The notes: generated from the sequence alone by a model not told the origin. A stretch of DNA of 47,639 nt from Salipiger bermudensis HTCC2601 (GCF_000153725.1 NZ_DS022276.1:2216888-2264526), one strand, 5' to 3'; positions 31,397-42,502 are shown, counted from the first letter of the stretch. Translations and numbers: made by a program.

Positions 31397-33192
31397 GCGG
31401 AGCCCTCCTTGGCCGCGCCCGAGCGAGACTTCGGCCGGCGGTCGGCATCCGCCAGCAGCCGCAGCGAGGCATCCTGCCCCGGTCGCGGGCCCTCCTGCAC
31501 GGTCTTCTTTTCCCCGGCCGCGCGCGCTGTAGCGACCTCTTCGCCGATCTCGGCGAGCCTGTCGGCAAACGGGGCGAGCACCTCGCGCCGCCACCTTTTC
31601 GAGGCATTCTTGATTGTGGCCTGGTCGTACTCGGTCAACAGCGTCTCGTAGGGCATGGCATCGGTGCCGACGGGTGCCTCGCGATAGGCGCGGGCGAAGC
31701 CTTCGAGATTGCTCTCGATCTCTCCCATCAGCGACATGGCGCGGCGCCAGCGGTTCTCCTCGAAGTCGAACTCGTCAACCAACATCCGCCCGGCCTGACG
31801 GCCCAGCCCGATCAGGCTCTCGATCGTGTCCTTGCTCATCGAGAGGTTCAATCCGCCTTCCTTGGCTTCGTCGAGGCGGATCTCGACGGTGCGCTCGGCA
31901 AAGCCGGGCAGCGCGGTCTGCAGCGTGTCCTGCCAGTCCTTCGCGGTGTTGAGGACAGACGACAGGAAGGCGCCGAGGCCGCCCAACTCCTGGGTCGGCA
32001 GATCCGTGCTCTGCCCGGATTGCCTGGGCAGGTGCACCCGCTCCCTGCCATGGCGTTTCGGATCCCACGAGGCGAGCGAGATCGCGAAGGTCGGGCGGCG
32101 CGGCAGCCATGCGTCGAAGAGGTGGATCGGCAGGTTCGACGAGATGCCGCCATCGGAGAACAGGCAGCGGCACCAAAGCCCGTTCTCTCCTGCCGGCGTC
32201 TTGAGTTCGTAGTCCTTGCGCCACAGCGGCACGGCCTGAATCAGCCCGGGAAAGCTCAGCGACAAGCGCGCGACGAGCAGAAGCGGGAAATCCTCCTCGA
32301 TGCGCATCGGATAGAGATCGGTGGGGCCGCCGGCGGCACTGGCGTCGAACGGCGTCGCCTCGCCAATGAGATAGGCCATGATGCGCGGCGGAAACAGCGC
32401 CTCGAACTCTTGGGCCGAGAAGAAGTGATGGCCCGAGCGCAGCGGCAACTGGAAGGGCCGTTTCGAGGTCAGATCGGTGGTCATCGCGGCAAGCTCGATA
32501 TTGCGCTCGTCCAGCGCGCCGACGGTCAGCGGGGGCCCCGGTTTGCCGTCGGCGCCAAGATTGCCCGCCACGATGTCGATCTTGTCGGCCAGCCAGTCGG
32601 TCAGGCCCGGGCCCTCGCCACCGGGCTGCGTGGTGCCGGGCAGCAGGCCGAAGCGGTTGGCGGGCAGATCCCTCACAACCAGCCGGCGCAGGTCGAGCGC
32701 GATGAGGCCGACCGTCAAAACCAGACCGAAGAGCGCCCCGAAGAACAGCCAGCCGAGATCGCACAGCACCGCCGCCGCGATCAGCCCTGCCAGCGCGGTG
32801 CCGGCCCCGAGCAAGATCGGGCGCTTCCAGAGGCCGGTGGCGGCGGACAGCAGGCCCCTGATCTTCGAGCGGCCTCCCGCCGGGTCCGAGACCGCTGCGA
32901 GCAGGAGCTTGAACAGCCCGGCGAAGGGGGGCGCCGGCTGCAGCAGCTTGCCGAGGTCCTCGGCCAGTTCGCCGGCGATCTTCTCGATCTCGTCGAAGCC
33001 GCCCATGTCGTCCTTCTGGGGCGACGACTGACGCCGGTATTCGGCGGCTGCGGCGAGGGCCGCGGCGATGGCTCCGGCCGAAGATCCGCCGATGCTGCGC
33101 AGGCGGTAGCTGCGCGCCAGCGCGGTGATGGCATAGGGATAGACCACCCCGGAGGTGATCCCGCCTTTCATGATCAGATCGCAGTCCTTCAT
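31393..33192 (-). CDS. Patatin-like phospholipase with membrane hairpin, first gene of the candidate defence operon
   Basis: The protein has 599 residues from ATG 33192, after AGAGGAG. The oxyanion loop is MKGGITSGVVYP (8-19), the nucleophile elbow GGSSAG carries S38, and the catalytic Asp is D347 in FSDGGISSNLP, so the Ser-Asp dyad is complete. Two hydrophobic helices at about 124-168 (ILLGAGTALAGLIAAAVL; LFFGALFGLVLTVGLIAL) are inserted in the domain and should anchor it in the inner membrane. The C-terminal ~200 residues are helical and basic. Patatin enzymes cut membrane lipids and act as abortive effectors in several defence systems. Here the enzyme is co-translated with an HNH-ATPase and an HNH nuclease. 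Confidence 0.87.
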   Translation of the reverse strand: MKDCDLIMKGGITSGVVYPYAITALARSYRLRSIGGSSAGAIAAALAAAAEYRRQSSPQKDDMGGFDEIEKIAGELAEDLGKLLQPAPPFAGLFKLLLAAVSDPAGGRSKIRGLLSAATGLWKRPILLGAGTALAGLIAAAVLCDLGWLFFGALFGLVLTVGLIALDLRRLVVRDLPANRFGLLPGTTQPGGEGPGLTDWLADKIDIVAGNLGADGKPGPPLTVGALDERNIELAAMTTDLTSKRPFQLPLRSGHHFFSAQEFEALFPPRIMAYLIGEATPFDASAAGGPTDLYPMRIEEDFPLLLVARLSLSFPGLIQAVPLWRKDYELKTPAGENGLWCRCLFSDGGISSNLPIHLFDAWLPRRPTFAISLASWDPKRHGRERVHLPRQSGQSTDLPTQELGGLGAFLSSVLNTAKDWQDTLQTALPGFAERTVEIRLDEAKEGGLNLSMSKDTIESLIGLGRQAGRMLVDEFDFEENRWRRAMSLMGEIESNLEGFARAYREAPVGTDAMPYETLLTEYDQATIKNASKRWRREVLAPFADRLAEIGEEVATARAAGEKKTVQEGPRPGQDASLRLLADADRRPKSRSGAAKEGSA

Positions 33193-33260
33193 CCCGGCTC
33201 CTCTCCCGCAAGCGGTGCCGCCACAGGGGCGCATGAAGGAGAGGCGTTGGCGCCTTCCCC

Positions 33261-33296
33261 TGCGTCAAGCATCAACACGCAAGGCGTGTGCGTCAA
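33261..33296 (-). promoter_or_regulatory. Promoter with operator palindrome for the patatin operon
   Basis: On the minus strand, TTGACG (33296-33291) and GATGCT (33073-style weak -10, here 33273-33268) are 17 bases apart. The spacer holds the palindrome ACACGC-CTT-GCGTGT (33275-33289). TTGACGCA recurs at 33268-33261. A palindrome lying between -35 and -10 is a classic repressor site. The -10 match is poor, so the exact start is uncertain. Confidence 0.45.
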
Positions 33297-33347
33297 CGAA
33301 TTGCTTTCGCGAAGGGGGAGGGCGGGGAGAGGGGGCCGGGTCCGGCG

Positions 33348-33368
33348 GGCCTGCGAATCCGGCAGGCC
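33348..33368 (-). terminator. Hairpin after nrdF
   Basis: GGCCTGC-GAATCCG-GCAGGCC gives a 7-bp stem 72 bases past the nrdF stop, without a T-run. It probably separates nrd transcription from the patatin operon. Confidence 0.35.
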
Positions 33369-33439
33369 GAGGCGCCTTGGGCGCAGTCACAGGCGGCACG
33401 TTGGTGTCCGCCTGCGACAGTCTTTGCGAGACGGCGGGC

Positions 33440-34453
<1,014 letters not shown>

Positions 34454-36577
34454 TCAGAGCGTGCAGGACACGCAGCCCTCGACCTCGGTGCCTTCCAGCG
34501 CGGTCTGGCGCAGGCGCACGTAGTAGATCGTCTTGATGCCCTTCTTCCAGGCAAGGATCTGGGCGCGGTTGATGTCGCGCGTGGTGGCCTCAGCGGGGAA
34601 GAACAGGGTCAGCGACAGGCCCTGGTCGACATGCTCGGTGGCGGCGGCATAGGTCTCGATCAGCGCCTCGGGGCCGATCTCGTAGGCGTCGCGGTAGTAC
34701 TCGAGGTTGTCGTTGTTCATGAACGCCGCCGGATAGTAGACGCGGCCGATCTTGCCTTCCTTGCGGATCTCGATCTTCGACACGATCGGGTGGATCGAAG
34801 AGGTCGAGTTGTTGATGTAGCTGATCGAGCCGGTGGGCGGCACCGCCTGAAGGTTGCGGTTGTAGAGCCCGTGCTCCATCACGTCCGCCTTCAGCGCGGC
34901 CCAGTCGGCGCGCGAGGGCAGGGCGATGCCGTCGAAAAGCTCCGCCACGCGGTCGCTCTCGGGCAGCCAGTCGCGCTCGGTGTACTTGTCGAAGAACACG
35001 CCCGAGGCATAGTCCGACGCCGCGAAGCCCTTGAAGCTCTCGCCACGCTCCTTGGCCAGCGCGCAGGAGGCGCGGATGGCGTGGTAGGCCACGGTGGCGA
35101 AATAGACCGAGGTGAATTCGACCCCCTCCGGGCTGCCGTAATGGATGTGCTCGCGGGCGAGGAAACCGTGCAGGTTCATCTGGCCGAGGCCGATGGCGTG
35201 GCTCTCGTCGTTGCCCTTGCGGATCGACGGTACCGAGTCGATGGCCGACATTTCCGACACCGCGGTCAGCGCCCGGATCGCCGCCTCGACGGTGGCGCCA
35301 AGATCGCGGCCATCCATGGACTTGGCGATGTTGAGCGAGCCGAGGTTGCACGAGATGTCGGTGCCCATGCGGGCATAGCTCAGGTCCTCGTTGTATTCCG
35401 AGGCCTCGTTGACCTGCAGGATCTCCGAGCACAGGTTCGACATGGTGATGCGCCCGTCGATCGGGTTCATCCGGTTCACCGTGTCTTCGAACATGATGTA
35501 GGGATAGCCGCTTTCGAACTGGATCTCGGCCAGCGTCTGGAAGAACGAGCGGGCGTTGATCTTGGTCTTGCGGATGCGCTTGTCCTCGACCATCTCGTCG
35601 TATTTCTCGGTGACCGAGATCTCCGAGAACGGCACGCCGTAGATCTTCTCTACGTCATGCGGCGAGAACAGGTACATCGGCTCGTTGCGCTTGGCGAGCT
35701 CGAAGGTCACGTCGGGGATCACCACGCCGAGGGACAGCGTCTTGATGCGGATCTTCTCGTCGGCATTCTCGCGCTTGGTGTCGAGGAAGCGCAGGATGTC
35801 GGGGTGGTGGGCGTTGAGATAGACCGCCCCCGCGCCCTGACGGGCCCCGAGCTGGTTGGCGTAGGAGAAGCTGTCTTCGAGCAGCTTCATGATCGGGATC
35901 ACCCCCGAGGACTGGTTCTCGATGCCCTTGATCGGGGCGCCGTGCTCGCGGATGTTGGTCAGCATCAGGGCGACGCCGCCGCCGCGCTTCGAAAGCTGCA
36001 GCGCCGAGTTGATGCCTCGGCCGATGCTTTCCATGTTGTCCTCGAGCCGGAGCAGGAAGCACGAGATCAGCTCGCCGCGGCTCTTCTTGCCGGCGTTGAG
36101 GAACGTGGGCGTGGCCGGCTGGAAGCGGCCCGACAGGATCTCTTCCATGAACGACATGGCAAGGTCCTGATCGCCGCGCGCCAGCGCCAGCGCCACCATC
36201 ACGACACGGTCCTCGTAGCGCTCGAGGAAGCGTTTCCCGTCGCGGGTCTTGAGCGTGTAGGAGGTGTAGTACTTGAACGCGCCGAGGAAGGTCGGGAAGC
36301 GGAACTTCTTCTTGAAGGCAGCGTCCCAGATCTGCTGCAGGAAGGCGCGCGGATAGGCCTCGAGCACCTCGGCCTCGTAGTAGCCCTCCTCGACGAGGTA
36401 ATCGAGCTTCTCGTCGAGCGAGTGGAAGAACACCGTGTTCTGGTTGACGTGCTGCAGGAAGTACTGCCGCGCGGCCATGCGGTCGGCGTCAAAGCGGATG
36501 TGGCCCTCGTCATCGTAGAGGTTCAGCATCGCGTTCAGCGCGTGGTAATCGAGCGTCTCGCTCATGCGGTCAAGCAT
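34454..36577 (-). CDS. nrdE: Class Ib ribonucleotide reductase, large catalytic subunit
   Basis: This 707-residue enzyme reduces ribonucleoside diphosphates. Recognisable features are [31 protein letters not shown] with an active-site Cys, [13 protein letters not shown], and [17 protein letters not shown] near the loop that reads bases. The C-terminal redox tail ending EGCVSCTL receives electrons from NrdH. The start is chosen at MLDRMSETL because GGGGGA lies just upstream; ATG 36565 (MSETL) would give an ATGA overlap with nrdI and is the main alternative. The further upstream extension overlaps nrdI and is rejected. No N-terminal ATP-cone is seen, as usual for NrdE. Confidence 0.95.
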   Translation of the reverse strand: MLDRMSETLDYHALNAMLNLYDDEGHIRFDADRMAARQYFLQHVNQNTVFFHSLDEKLDYLVEEGYYEAEVLEAYPRAFLQQIWDAAFKKKFRFPTFLGAFKYYTSYTLKTRDGKRFLERYEDRVVMVALALARGDQDLAMSFMEEILSGRFQPATPTFLNAGKKSRGELISCFLLRLEDNMESIGRGINSALQLSKRGGGVALMLTNIREHGAPIKGIENQSSGVIPIMKLLEDSFSYANQLGARQGAGAVYLNAHHPDILRFLDTKRENADEKIRIKTLSLGVVIPDVTFELAKRNEPMYLFSPHDVEKIYGVPFSEISVTEKYDEMVEDKRIRKTKINARSFFQTLAEIQFESGYPYIMFEDTVNRMNPIDGRITMSNLCSEILQVNEASEYNEDLSYARMGTDISCNLGSLNIAKSMDGRDLGATVEAAIRALTAVSEMSAIDSVPSIRKGNDESHAIGLGQMNLHGFLAREHIHYGSPEGVEFTSVYFATVAYHAIRASCALAKERGESFKGFAASDYASGVFFDKYTERDWLPESDRVAELFDGIALPSRADWAALKADVMEHGLYNRNLQAVPPTGSISYINNSTSSIHPIVSKIEIRKEGKIGRVYYPAAFMNNDNLEYYRDAYEIGPEALIETYAAATEHVDQGLSLTLFFPAEATTRDINRAQILAWKKGIKTIYYVRLRQTALEGTEVEGCVSCTL

Positions 36578-36975
36578 TCGGTCCCCCAGAAGGCGTGCAG
36601 CCCGTCTTTGACGCGGGCAATGTCGGTGAGCGTGCCAGCGAGCTCGAACTTGTAGAGCAGGGGCACGGAGCATTTCTTGGCGATGACATCGGCGGCGAGG
36701 CCATAGGTGGCCCCGAAGTTCCGGTTGCCGCCGCCGATGACGCCGCGCAGGCGGCGGCGGTGGTCGGGATCGTTCAGGAAGCGGATGACCTGCTTTGGCA
36801 CCGCGCCGCGGCCTTCACCGTCGGCATAGGTGGGGCAGATCAGCACGAACTCCTCGGGAATGCGTCCCAGCACCGCCTTGGGCGAGACCGGGATGCGGCT
36901 GGCCAGCATCCCGAGCCCGTCCACGAAGCGCGCGGTGTTGCCGCTGGCCGAGGAGAAGTAGACGATCCCCGGCAT
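36562..36975 (-). CDS. nrdI: Flavodoxin-like NrdI activator
   Basis: This 137-residue FMN protein supplies the oxidant that builds the Mn-tyrosyl cofactor in NrdF. The FMN phosphate loop is [12 protein letters not shown], and the flavin-side loops are [17 protein letters not shown] and [12 protein letters not shown], the latter typical of NrdI. It is 3 bases downstream of nrdH and overlaps the start of nrdE. Its presence argues that NrdF works with manganese. Confidence 0.95.
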   Translation of the reverse strand: MPGIVYFSSASGNTARFVDGLGMLASRIPVSPKAVLGRIPEEFVLICPTYADGEGRGAVPKQVIRFLNDPDHRRRLRGVIGGGNRNFGATYGLAADVIAKKCSVPLLYKFELAGTLTDIARVKDGLHAFWGTECLTA

Positions 36976-36978
36976 GGC

Positions 36979-37203
36979 TCAGGAGGCGAGCGCGCCGATC
37001 ATGTCGGGGCGGAAGCCCGACCAGTGGTCCTCACCGGCGATCACCACGGGTGCCTGGCGGTAGCCGAGCTCGGTCACGCGGGCCATCGCCTCGGCATCTT
37101 CGGTCAGGTCCACCACGTCATAGGGCAGGCCACGGGCGTCGAGCGCACGGGTGGTGGCGGTGCACTGCACGCAGGCGGGCTTGGAATAGACGATGATCGA
37201 CAT
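36979..37203 (-). CDS. nrdH: Glutaredoxin-like NrdH electron donor
   Basis: This 74-residue protein has the redox pair C11-V-Q-C14, preceded by MSIIVYSKPA. The YRQAPVVIAG and WSGFRPDMI segments carry the WSGFxP motif of NrdH, which accepts electrons from thioredoxin reductase rather than glutathione. It is the first gene of the operon. AAAGAGGAC upstream of the ATG is the probable ribosome site, and the long leader contains a cobalamin riboswitch. Confidence 0.95.
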   Translation of the reverse strand: MSIIVYSKPACVQCTATTRALDARGLPYDVVDLTEDAEAMARVTELGYRQAPVVIAGEDHWSGFRPDMIGALAS

Positions 37204-37240
37204 GGGCGGCGTCCTCTTTGTGGCTGGCGGGCAGGGACGC

Positions 37241-37272
37241 GACCGGACGGCGCGGCCTGTGCCGCTCCGGTC
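37241..37272 (-). promoter_or_regulatory. Probable expression platform of the riboswitch
   Basis: GACCGGA/TCCGGTC (7 bp) encloses GCGGC-CTGT-GCCGC (5 bp), between the aptamer and the nrdH ribosome site. There is no T-run, so control of translation or Rho-dependent termination is more likely than intrinsic termination. Confidence 0.45.
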
Positions 37273-37315
37273 CTGTGACACGCCCCGAACCCTCCGTTCG
37301 TGGTCAAATCCTGTT

Positions 37316-37481
37316 GCTTCCGGCAGGTCTCCTGACTCGCGGCGGGTCCCGCTTGACCGGCCTTCCCGGGGTGGCAGCCCCAGTGGCATGATCGGCCTCG
37401 CGCGCCGCTTACAGTTGCGGGGGCAGTGCCGGCTTTTCACCGGCTTCCCTCTTGCCGGCGGATGATTCCGCCGAGCACCTG
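37316..37481 (-). ncRNA. Cobalamin riboswitch upstream of nrdHIEF
   Basis: On the minus strand the conserved blocks occur in order. First come GGGAAGCCGGTGAAAAGCCG and CACTGCCCCCGCAACTGTAA (the B12 box), then GCCACTGGGG and GGGAAGGCCGG, and finally GAGTCAGGAGACCTGCC. The aptamer sits about 110 bases before nrdH. Known cobalamin switches usually reduce expression when the vitamin is present. Here that would silence the B12-independent reductase when a B12-dependent one can work. Confidence 0.96.
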
Positions 37482-37484
37482 AAG

Positions 37485-37531
37485 CACCTATATCTAGATC
37501 ATGCGGCCCAAGGTGCGTCAATATGCAGTTG
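37485..37531 (-). promoter_or_regulatory. Paired NrdR-box-like sites
   Basis: Box 1 (37485-37500) has the core CTATATCTAG, matching the NrdR core CWATATMTWG. Box 2 (37516-37531) has CAATATGCAG with two mismatches. Their centres are 31 bp apart, three helical turns, as is usual for NrdR box pairs. They sit immediately upstream of the riboswitch, where the nrdH promoter is expected. Confidence 0.6.
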
Positions 37532-37951
37532 TGCAACGGTTCCGGGCACAAGAGCTTGTGTGGCCTTGCAGGGCTGGGATTCGGGTGATTTGGGGACGGA
37601 TTTTTTCGCTCCGGACGTGGAGATTGGGTGCCTTAATTATGGGCGGGCATCGGGCCGGGTCTCGTGTCTCCGGTGCGTCGCATTGTTTGAGTCCTGCTCG
37701 GTACGGAACAAAGGCCGAAGGCCGCCGCGCCATCGCCTGCCTGCCTCGACGGGGTGGCGATTTTGGGAAGTCGGGTCTGCAGGAGCGAGGTCTTTCGACT
37801 TGGCAGGGATAAATCGAGAGGCTCGGAAGGGGGGATCGCCATTTCGCGGGCGGGCTCTGGCGCGGCGGCGTCCAAAAGCTGCCACCGAGGCGCATTGCCC
37901 GGCACCTTCCGATCCTGTAGATTTGCGCCATCCGCTTTGAAGGATGCCGAC
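37532..37951. other. Non-coding stretch between nrd leader and GlxA-like gene
   Basis: About 420 bases with no convincing gene. In-frame extension of the GlxA-like gene back to 37754 gives a low-quality Arg/Ser/Gly-rich sequence without family similarity. The region should hold the promoter of the GlxA-like gene. I see no clear hairpin, repeat or known operator in it. Confidence 0.5.
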
Positions 37952-38992
37952 ATGGCCAGCCCCTCCAAGATCCCTGCCAAGCGTCTGAGCGTTGCGTTCG
38001 TTCTGGCCGACCGCTTCACCCTCTCGGCCTTCGCCAACTTCGTCGATGTGCTCCGCCTTGCCGCCGACGAGGCCGACCACTCGCGCCCCATCCTCTGCGA
38101 CTGGGTGGTGTTGTCGGACAGTCTCGAGGCGGTGCGCTCCTCCTGTGGCGTGCGGGTGCAGCCGGAAAAGCGCCTGCGCCATGCCGGGCGCTACGATTAT
38201 GTCGTCGTGGTGGGCGGGCTGATCGGCGACAGCGCCGCACTGGGGGGCGAGGCGCAGGCCTTCCTGCAGCGGCAGGCCGCGGCCGGGGTGCCTCTGGTCG
38301 GGCTGTGCACCGGCGTCTTCATCCTGCAAAGGCTTGGTCTGCTCAAGGGCTACCGCTGCTGTGTGAGCTGGTTCCACCACCAGGACTTTCTCGACCAGTT
38401 CGAGGCCGAGACGCCGATCTCGGACCAGATCTTCGTGGTCGACCGCGACCGGCTGACCTGCTCCGGCGGGCACGGGGCGGCGCATCTCGCGGCCTTCCTC
38501 GTGCAGCGCCATGTCGGGCAGAACGCCGCGATCAAGAGCCTCAACATCATGATGATCGAGGAAGCGATGAGTGGCGAGCGCCCGCAGCCCGGCCAGGCCA
38601 CGGCGCGGCGCGCCGGCGATGCGCTGGTGAAGCGTGCGGTGCTCAGGATGCAGCAGAACCTCGAGCATCCGAAAACCGTCGAAGATCTGTCGCGCGAGCT
38701 TGGCGTCGGGCGGCGCACGCTCGAGCGGCGCTTCCTCGCGGATCTGGGACAGACGCCGCTCAAGGTTTATCTCGACCTGCGGCTGGAGCGGGCGTTGCAG
38801 CGGCTGAGGGGTTCGGAGGCCTCGATCACCGAGGTGGCGCTGGCCTGCGGCTTCTGCGACGGGCCGCACCTGTCGCGCACCCTCAAGGCCGAGCGGGGCG
38901 TGACCCCGGCGGAATACCGCAAGGCGCAGGCCGGGCAGGGGCGGGCGGAGGATCAGCCGCCGGTGGGGGTGCTGATGCGCGGCGCGGAGTGA
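37952..38992 (+). CDS. GlxA-family transcriptional regulator, copy 1 (GbdR-like)
   Basis: The protein has 346 residues from ATG 37952. Residues 10-190 form a DJ-1/PfpI-like amidotransferase domain (RLSVAFVLADRFTLSAFANF; nucleophile elbow PLVGLCTGVF). A C-terminal AraC-type double HTH runs from about 225 to 325 (TVEDLSRELGVGRRTLERR; ITEVALACGFCDGPHLSR). The pattern is that of GbdR, CdhR and ArgR-like regulators. Convergent gbcB and the downstream betaine genes suggest it controls glycine betaine breakdown. It is closely related to the second copy at 45398. The amidotransferase part normally binds ligand and is not catalytic. Confidence 0.88.
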   Translation: MASPSKIPAKRLSVAFVLADRFTLSAFANFVDVLRLAADEADHSRPILCDWVVLSDSLEAVRSSCGVRVQPEKRLRHAGRYDYVVVVGGLIGDSAALGGEAQAFLQRQAAAGVPLVGLCTGVFILQRLGLLKGYRCCVSWFHHQDFLDQFEAETPISDQIFVVDRDRLTCSGGHGAAHLAAFLVQRHVGQNAAIKSLNIMMIEEAMSGERPQPGQATARRAGDALVKRAVLRMQQNLEHPKTVEDLSRELGVGRRTLERRFLADLGQTPLKVYLDLRLERALQRLRGSEASITEVALACGFCDGPHLSRTLKAERGVTPAEYRKAQAGQGRAEDQPPVGVLMRGAE

Positions 38993-39022
38993 CCGCGCCA
39001 CGCGTGTCTCAGATGAGCGAGA

Positions 39023-40105
39023 TCAGAGCTCGACGGTGACCTTGCCGCGTGGGTTAGAGCAGCAGGCGAGGATGTAGCCTTCCTCGATCTCTTCCTCGGT
39101 GATGCCGCCATTGTGCACCATGTGCACCTCGCCCTCGAGCTTCTTGACCTTGCAGGTGCCGCAGACCCCGAAGGTGCAGCCCGACGGGATCGCCACGCCG
39201 GCCCCGCGCGCCGCGGCGAGCACGGTGTCGGTCTCGGGGCAGGAGGCGCTGACGCCGGAGATGTCGAAGAGGATCTCGGCCTGCACGTCCTCTTCCGGCA
39301 GATCGTCTTCCGGCAGCGGCGCTTCGACCAGTTCGGGGCCGGGGGTGCCGGGCGCCTGGAAGCTCTCCTGGTGGTAATGCTCCATGTCGAAGCCGAGGCC
39401 TGCCAGCGCTTCGCGCACCGCGGTCATGAAGCCTTCGGGTCCGCAGCAGAACACCTCGCGCTCGAGGTAGTCCGGCGCCATCAGACCCAGCATGAGCTGG
39501 TTGAACTGGCCCTGGTAGCCGGTCCACGGCTTGTACTTGTCACGCTCGGCCACGACCCAGCGCAGGTCGAGCCCCTCGATGCGCGAAGCCATGTGCTCGA
39601 GCCGCTCACGGAAGATGATCTCAGACGGCTTGCGGGCGCAGTTGACGAAGACGATGTCGCAGGTGCGGCCGCGGTCGTAGAAATCCGTCACCATCGACAT
39701 CATCGGGGTGATGCCCGAGCCTGCGGAGATGAGCAGGTACTTTTCCGCCGGGTGATCGGCCGCGGTGAAACGCCCGCCCGGGCCGAGCGCGCGCAGCGTC
39801 ATGCCCGGCTTGAGGTTGTCCATCATCCAGCGCGTCCCGATGCTGTCGGACTGCGCCTTCATGGTCAGGGTCAGCGACATCGGACGCGAGGGCGAGGACG
39901 AGATCGTGTAGGTCCGGTAGAGCGGCCCGCCGGGCACCGGCAGTTCCAGCGTCAGGAACTGACCGGCCTTGAAGTCGAAGGGCCGGCCCGAGGGCGACTG
40001 GAAGCACACGGTGATGACGTTCGGTGTCTCGGGCAGGATGGAGACGCATTCCAGCGCCTCGTCGTCGGTCCAGTGCCCCGATGCGGCGACGAGGGAGGTG
40101 GTCAT
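39023..40105 (-). CDS. gbcB: Glycine betaine monooxygenase reductase subunit
   Basis: This 360-residue cytoplasmic protein passes electrons from NAD(P)H to the Rieske oxygenase. The order is FAD domain (YRTYTISSSPSRP; KAGQFLTLELPV), NAD domain (ISAGSGITPMMSM; VFCCGPEGFM), and a C-terminal plant-type 2Fe-2S ferredoxin (SGCTFGVCGTCKVKK plus a distal Cys in ILACCSNP). An acidic linker (EAPLPEDDLPEEDVQ) joins the last two domains. It lies 6 bases downstream of gbcA, so the two are co-expressed. Stachydrine or carnitine monooxygenase reductases are close relatives. Confidence 0.88.
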   Translation of the reverse strand: MTTSLVAASGHWTDDEALECVSILPETPNVITVCFQSPSGRPFDFKAGQFLTLELPVPGGPLYRTYTISSSPSRPMSLTLTMKAQSDSIGTRWMMDNLKPGMTLRALGPGGRFTAADHPAEKYLLISAGSGITPMMSMVTDFYDRGRTCDIVFVNCARKPSEIIFRERLEHMASRIEGLDLRWVVAERDKYKPWTGYQGQFNQLMLGLMAPDYLEREVFCCGPEGFMTAVREALAGLGFDMEHYHQESFQAPGTPGPELVEAPLPEDDLPEEDVQAEILFDISGVSASCPETDTVLAAARGAGVAIPSGCTFGVCGTCKVKKLEGEVHMVHNGGITEEEIEEGYILACCSNPRGKVTVEL

Positions 40106-40111
40106 GGGCAG

Positions 40112-41506
<1,395 letters not shown>

Positions 41507-42379
41507 ATGTCCAAGCCCTATGATCTACCCTCCCTCGGAGACCTTGCTTGTTTCGAAGCCGCTGCCCGAAATTTGAGCTTCAAGCTGGCCTCAACCGAGT
41601 TGAACGTCACGCCTGCGGCGGTGAGCCACCGCATCAAGGCGCTGGAACATGAGCTGGGGCAGGCGCTTTTCAACCGTCAGTACCGAGGAGTCGAGCTGAC
41701 CGAGGCCGGCGCGCTGCTCTTCGTCTCGTTGCAGAGGGGATTCGAAACGATCTCGGAGAGTGTCACGCGTATTCGCAGCCGGCATGATCGCACCGGCGTG
41801 TCGATCGCGGCGACGACGGCGATGAGCGGACTTTGGCTGACCCCGCGGCTGGCCGCCTTCTGGAAGGCACATCCGGGCGTCGCAATATCCCAGCTCATCC
41901 AGGACGACCAGAAGGCGCAGGGGGTCGACCTTTCGATCCACTACGGCGACCCGGAGGCGGAGGATGACGAGACGCGGGTGCTGTTCCACGACCGCATCCT
42001 CGCGCTGGGCACCGAGCAGTTCGCCAGGAGCTACGGCATTGCGCGGCTGGCCGATCTCTCGGACGTGCCGCTGATCCACACCCAGTCCGGGGTGAACCCC
42101 TATACCGAGTGGCCGGAATGGTTCGCCTATCTCGACCGTCCGGCGCCGCGGGGACCGGGATTCTTCCTCAACAACTACCTTATCTCGCTGCAGGCGGCGG
42201 AGGATCACGTCGGCGCGGTGCTGGGCTGGGAGGGGCTGCTCGGGAGCCATCTGGGCAGCCGCCGACTGGTGCCGCTGGTGCCCGACGAGATGCCCTCGCC
42301 ACATCCGTTCTACCTGCGCATCCACGGCCGCGCCTCGGCCAACGCGCGTCTCTTCGCGGACTGGCTGGCAGAGCACTGA
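41507..42379 (+). CDS. LysR-type transcriptional regulator (GcvA-like)
   Basis: The protein has 290 residues from ATG 41507; the TTG 33 bases upstream is less likely. The winged helix-turn-helix is at about 8-66 (LACFEAAARNLSFKLASTEL; NVTPAAVSHRIKALEHELG), and the periplasmic-binding-like effector domain fills the rest (RTGVSIAATTAMSGLWLTPR). The closest style is GcvA-type regulators. It is divergent from gbcA and convergent with the dimethylglycine dehydrogenase gene. It probably adjusts betaine or glycine metabolism together with the GlxA-like regulators. Confidence 0.87.
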   Translation: MSKPYDLPSLGDLACFEAAARNLSFKLASTELNVTPAAVSHRIKALEHELGQALFNRQYRGVELTEAGALLFVSLQRGFETISESVTRIRSRHDRTGVSIAATTAMSGLWLTPRLAAFWKAHPGVAISQLIQDDQKAQGVDLSIHYGDPEAEDDETRVLFHDRILALGTEQFARSYGIARLADLSDVPLIHTQSGVNPYTEWPEWFAYLDRPAPRGPGFFLNNYLISLQAAEDHVGAVLGWEGLLGSHLGSRRLVPLVPDEMPSPHPFYLRIHGRASANARLFADWLAEH

Positions 42380-42447
42380 GGGGGCGGCGCGTGCCGCGCC
42401 TGGAGCCCGCGCCTGCGCACGAGGCTCGGCCCATGTGCACCCGGCCC

Positions 42448-42479
42448 AAAACAAAACCGGCAGGCCGAAGCCCGCCGGT
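42448..42479 (-). terminator. Intrinsic terminator of the dimethylglycine dehydrogenase gene
   Basis: On the minus strand ACCGGC-G-GGC-TTCG-GCC-T-GCCGGT forms a long stem with a TTCG tetraloop, followed directly by TTTGTTTT. It lies 23 bases after the stop at 42503. It is the clearest Rho-independent terminator in the window. Confidence 0.8.
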
Positions 42480-42502
42480 CAGTCGTGCCTCCTGGTGCCG
42501 CG

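Noticed and set aside
28859-31594. 911-residue version of the HNH-ATPase
   Set aside because: The first 66 residues are Arg/Ala/Gly-rich, overlap the patatin coding sequence and lack similarity; ATG 31396 has AAGGAGGGCT.
27795-33192. Classifying the patatin operon as CBASS
   Set aside because: A patatin effector is shared with CBASS, but no cyclic-nucleotide synthase gene is present nearby; the ATPase/HNH pair points to a Septu-like logic.
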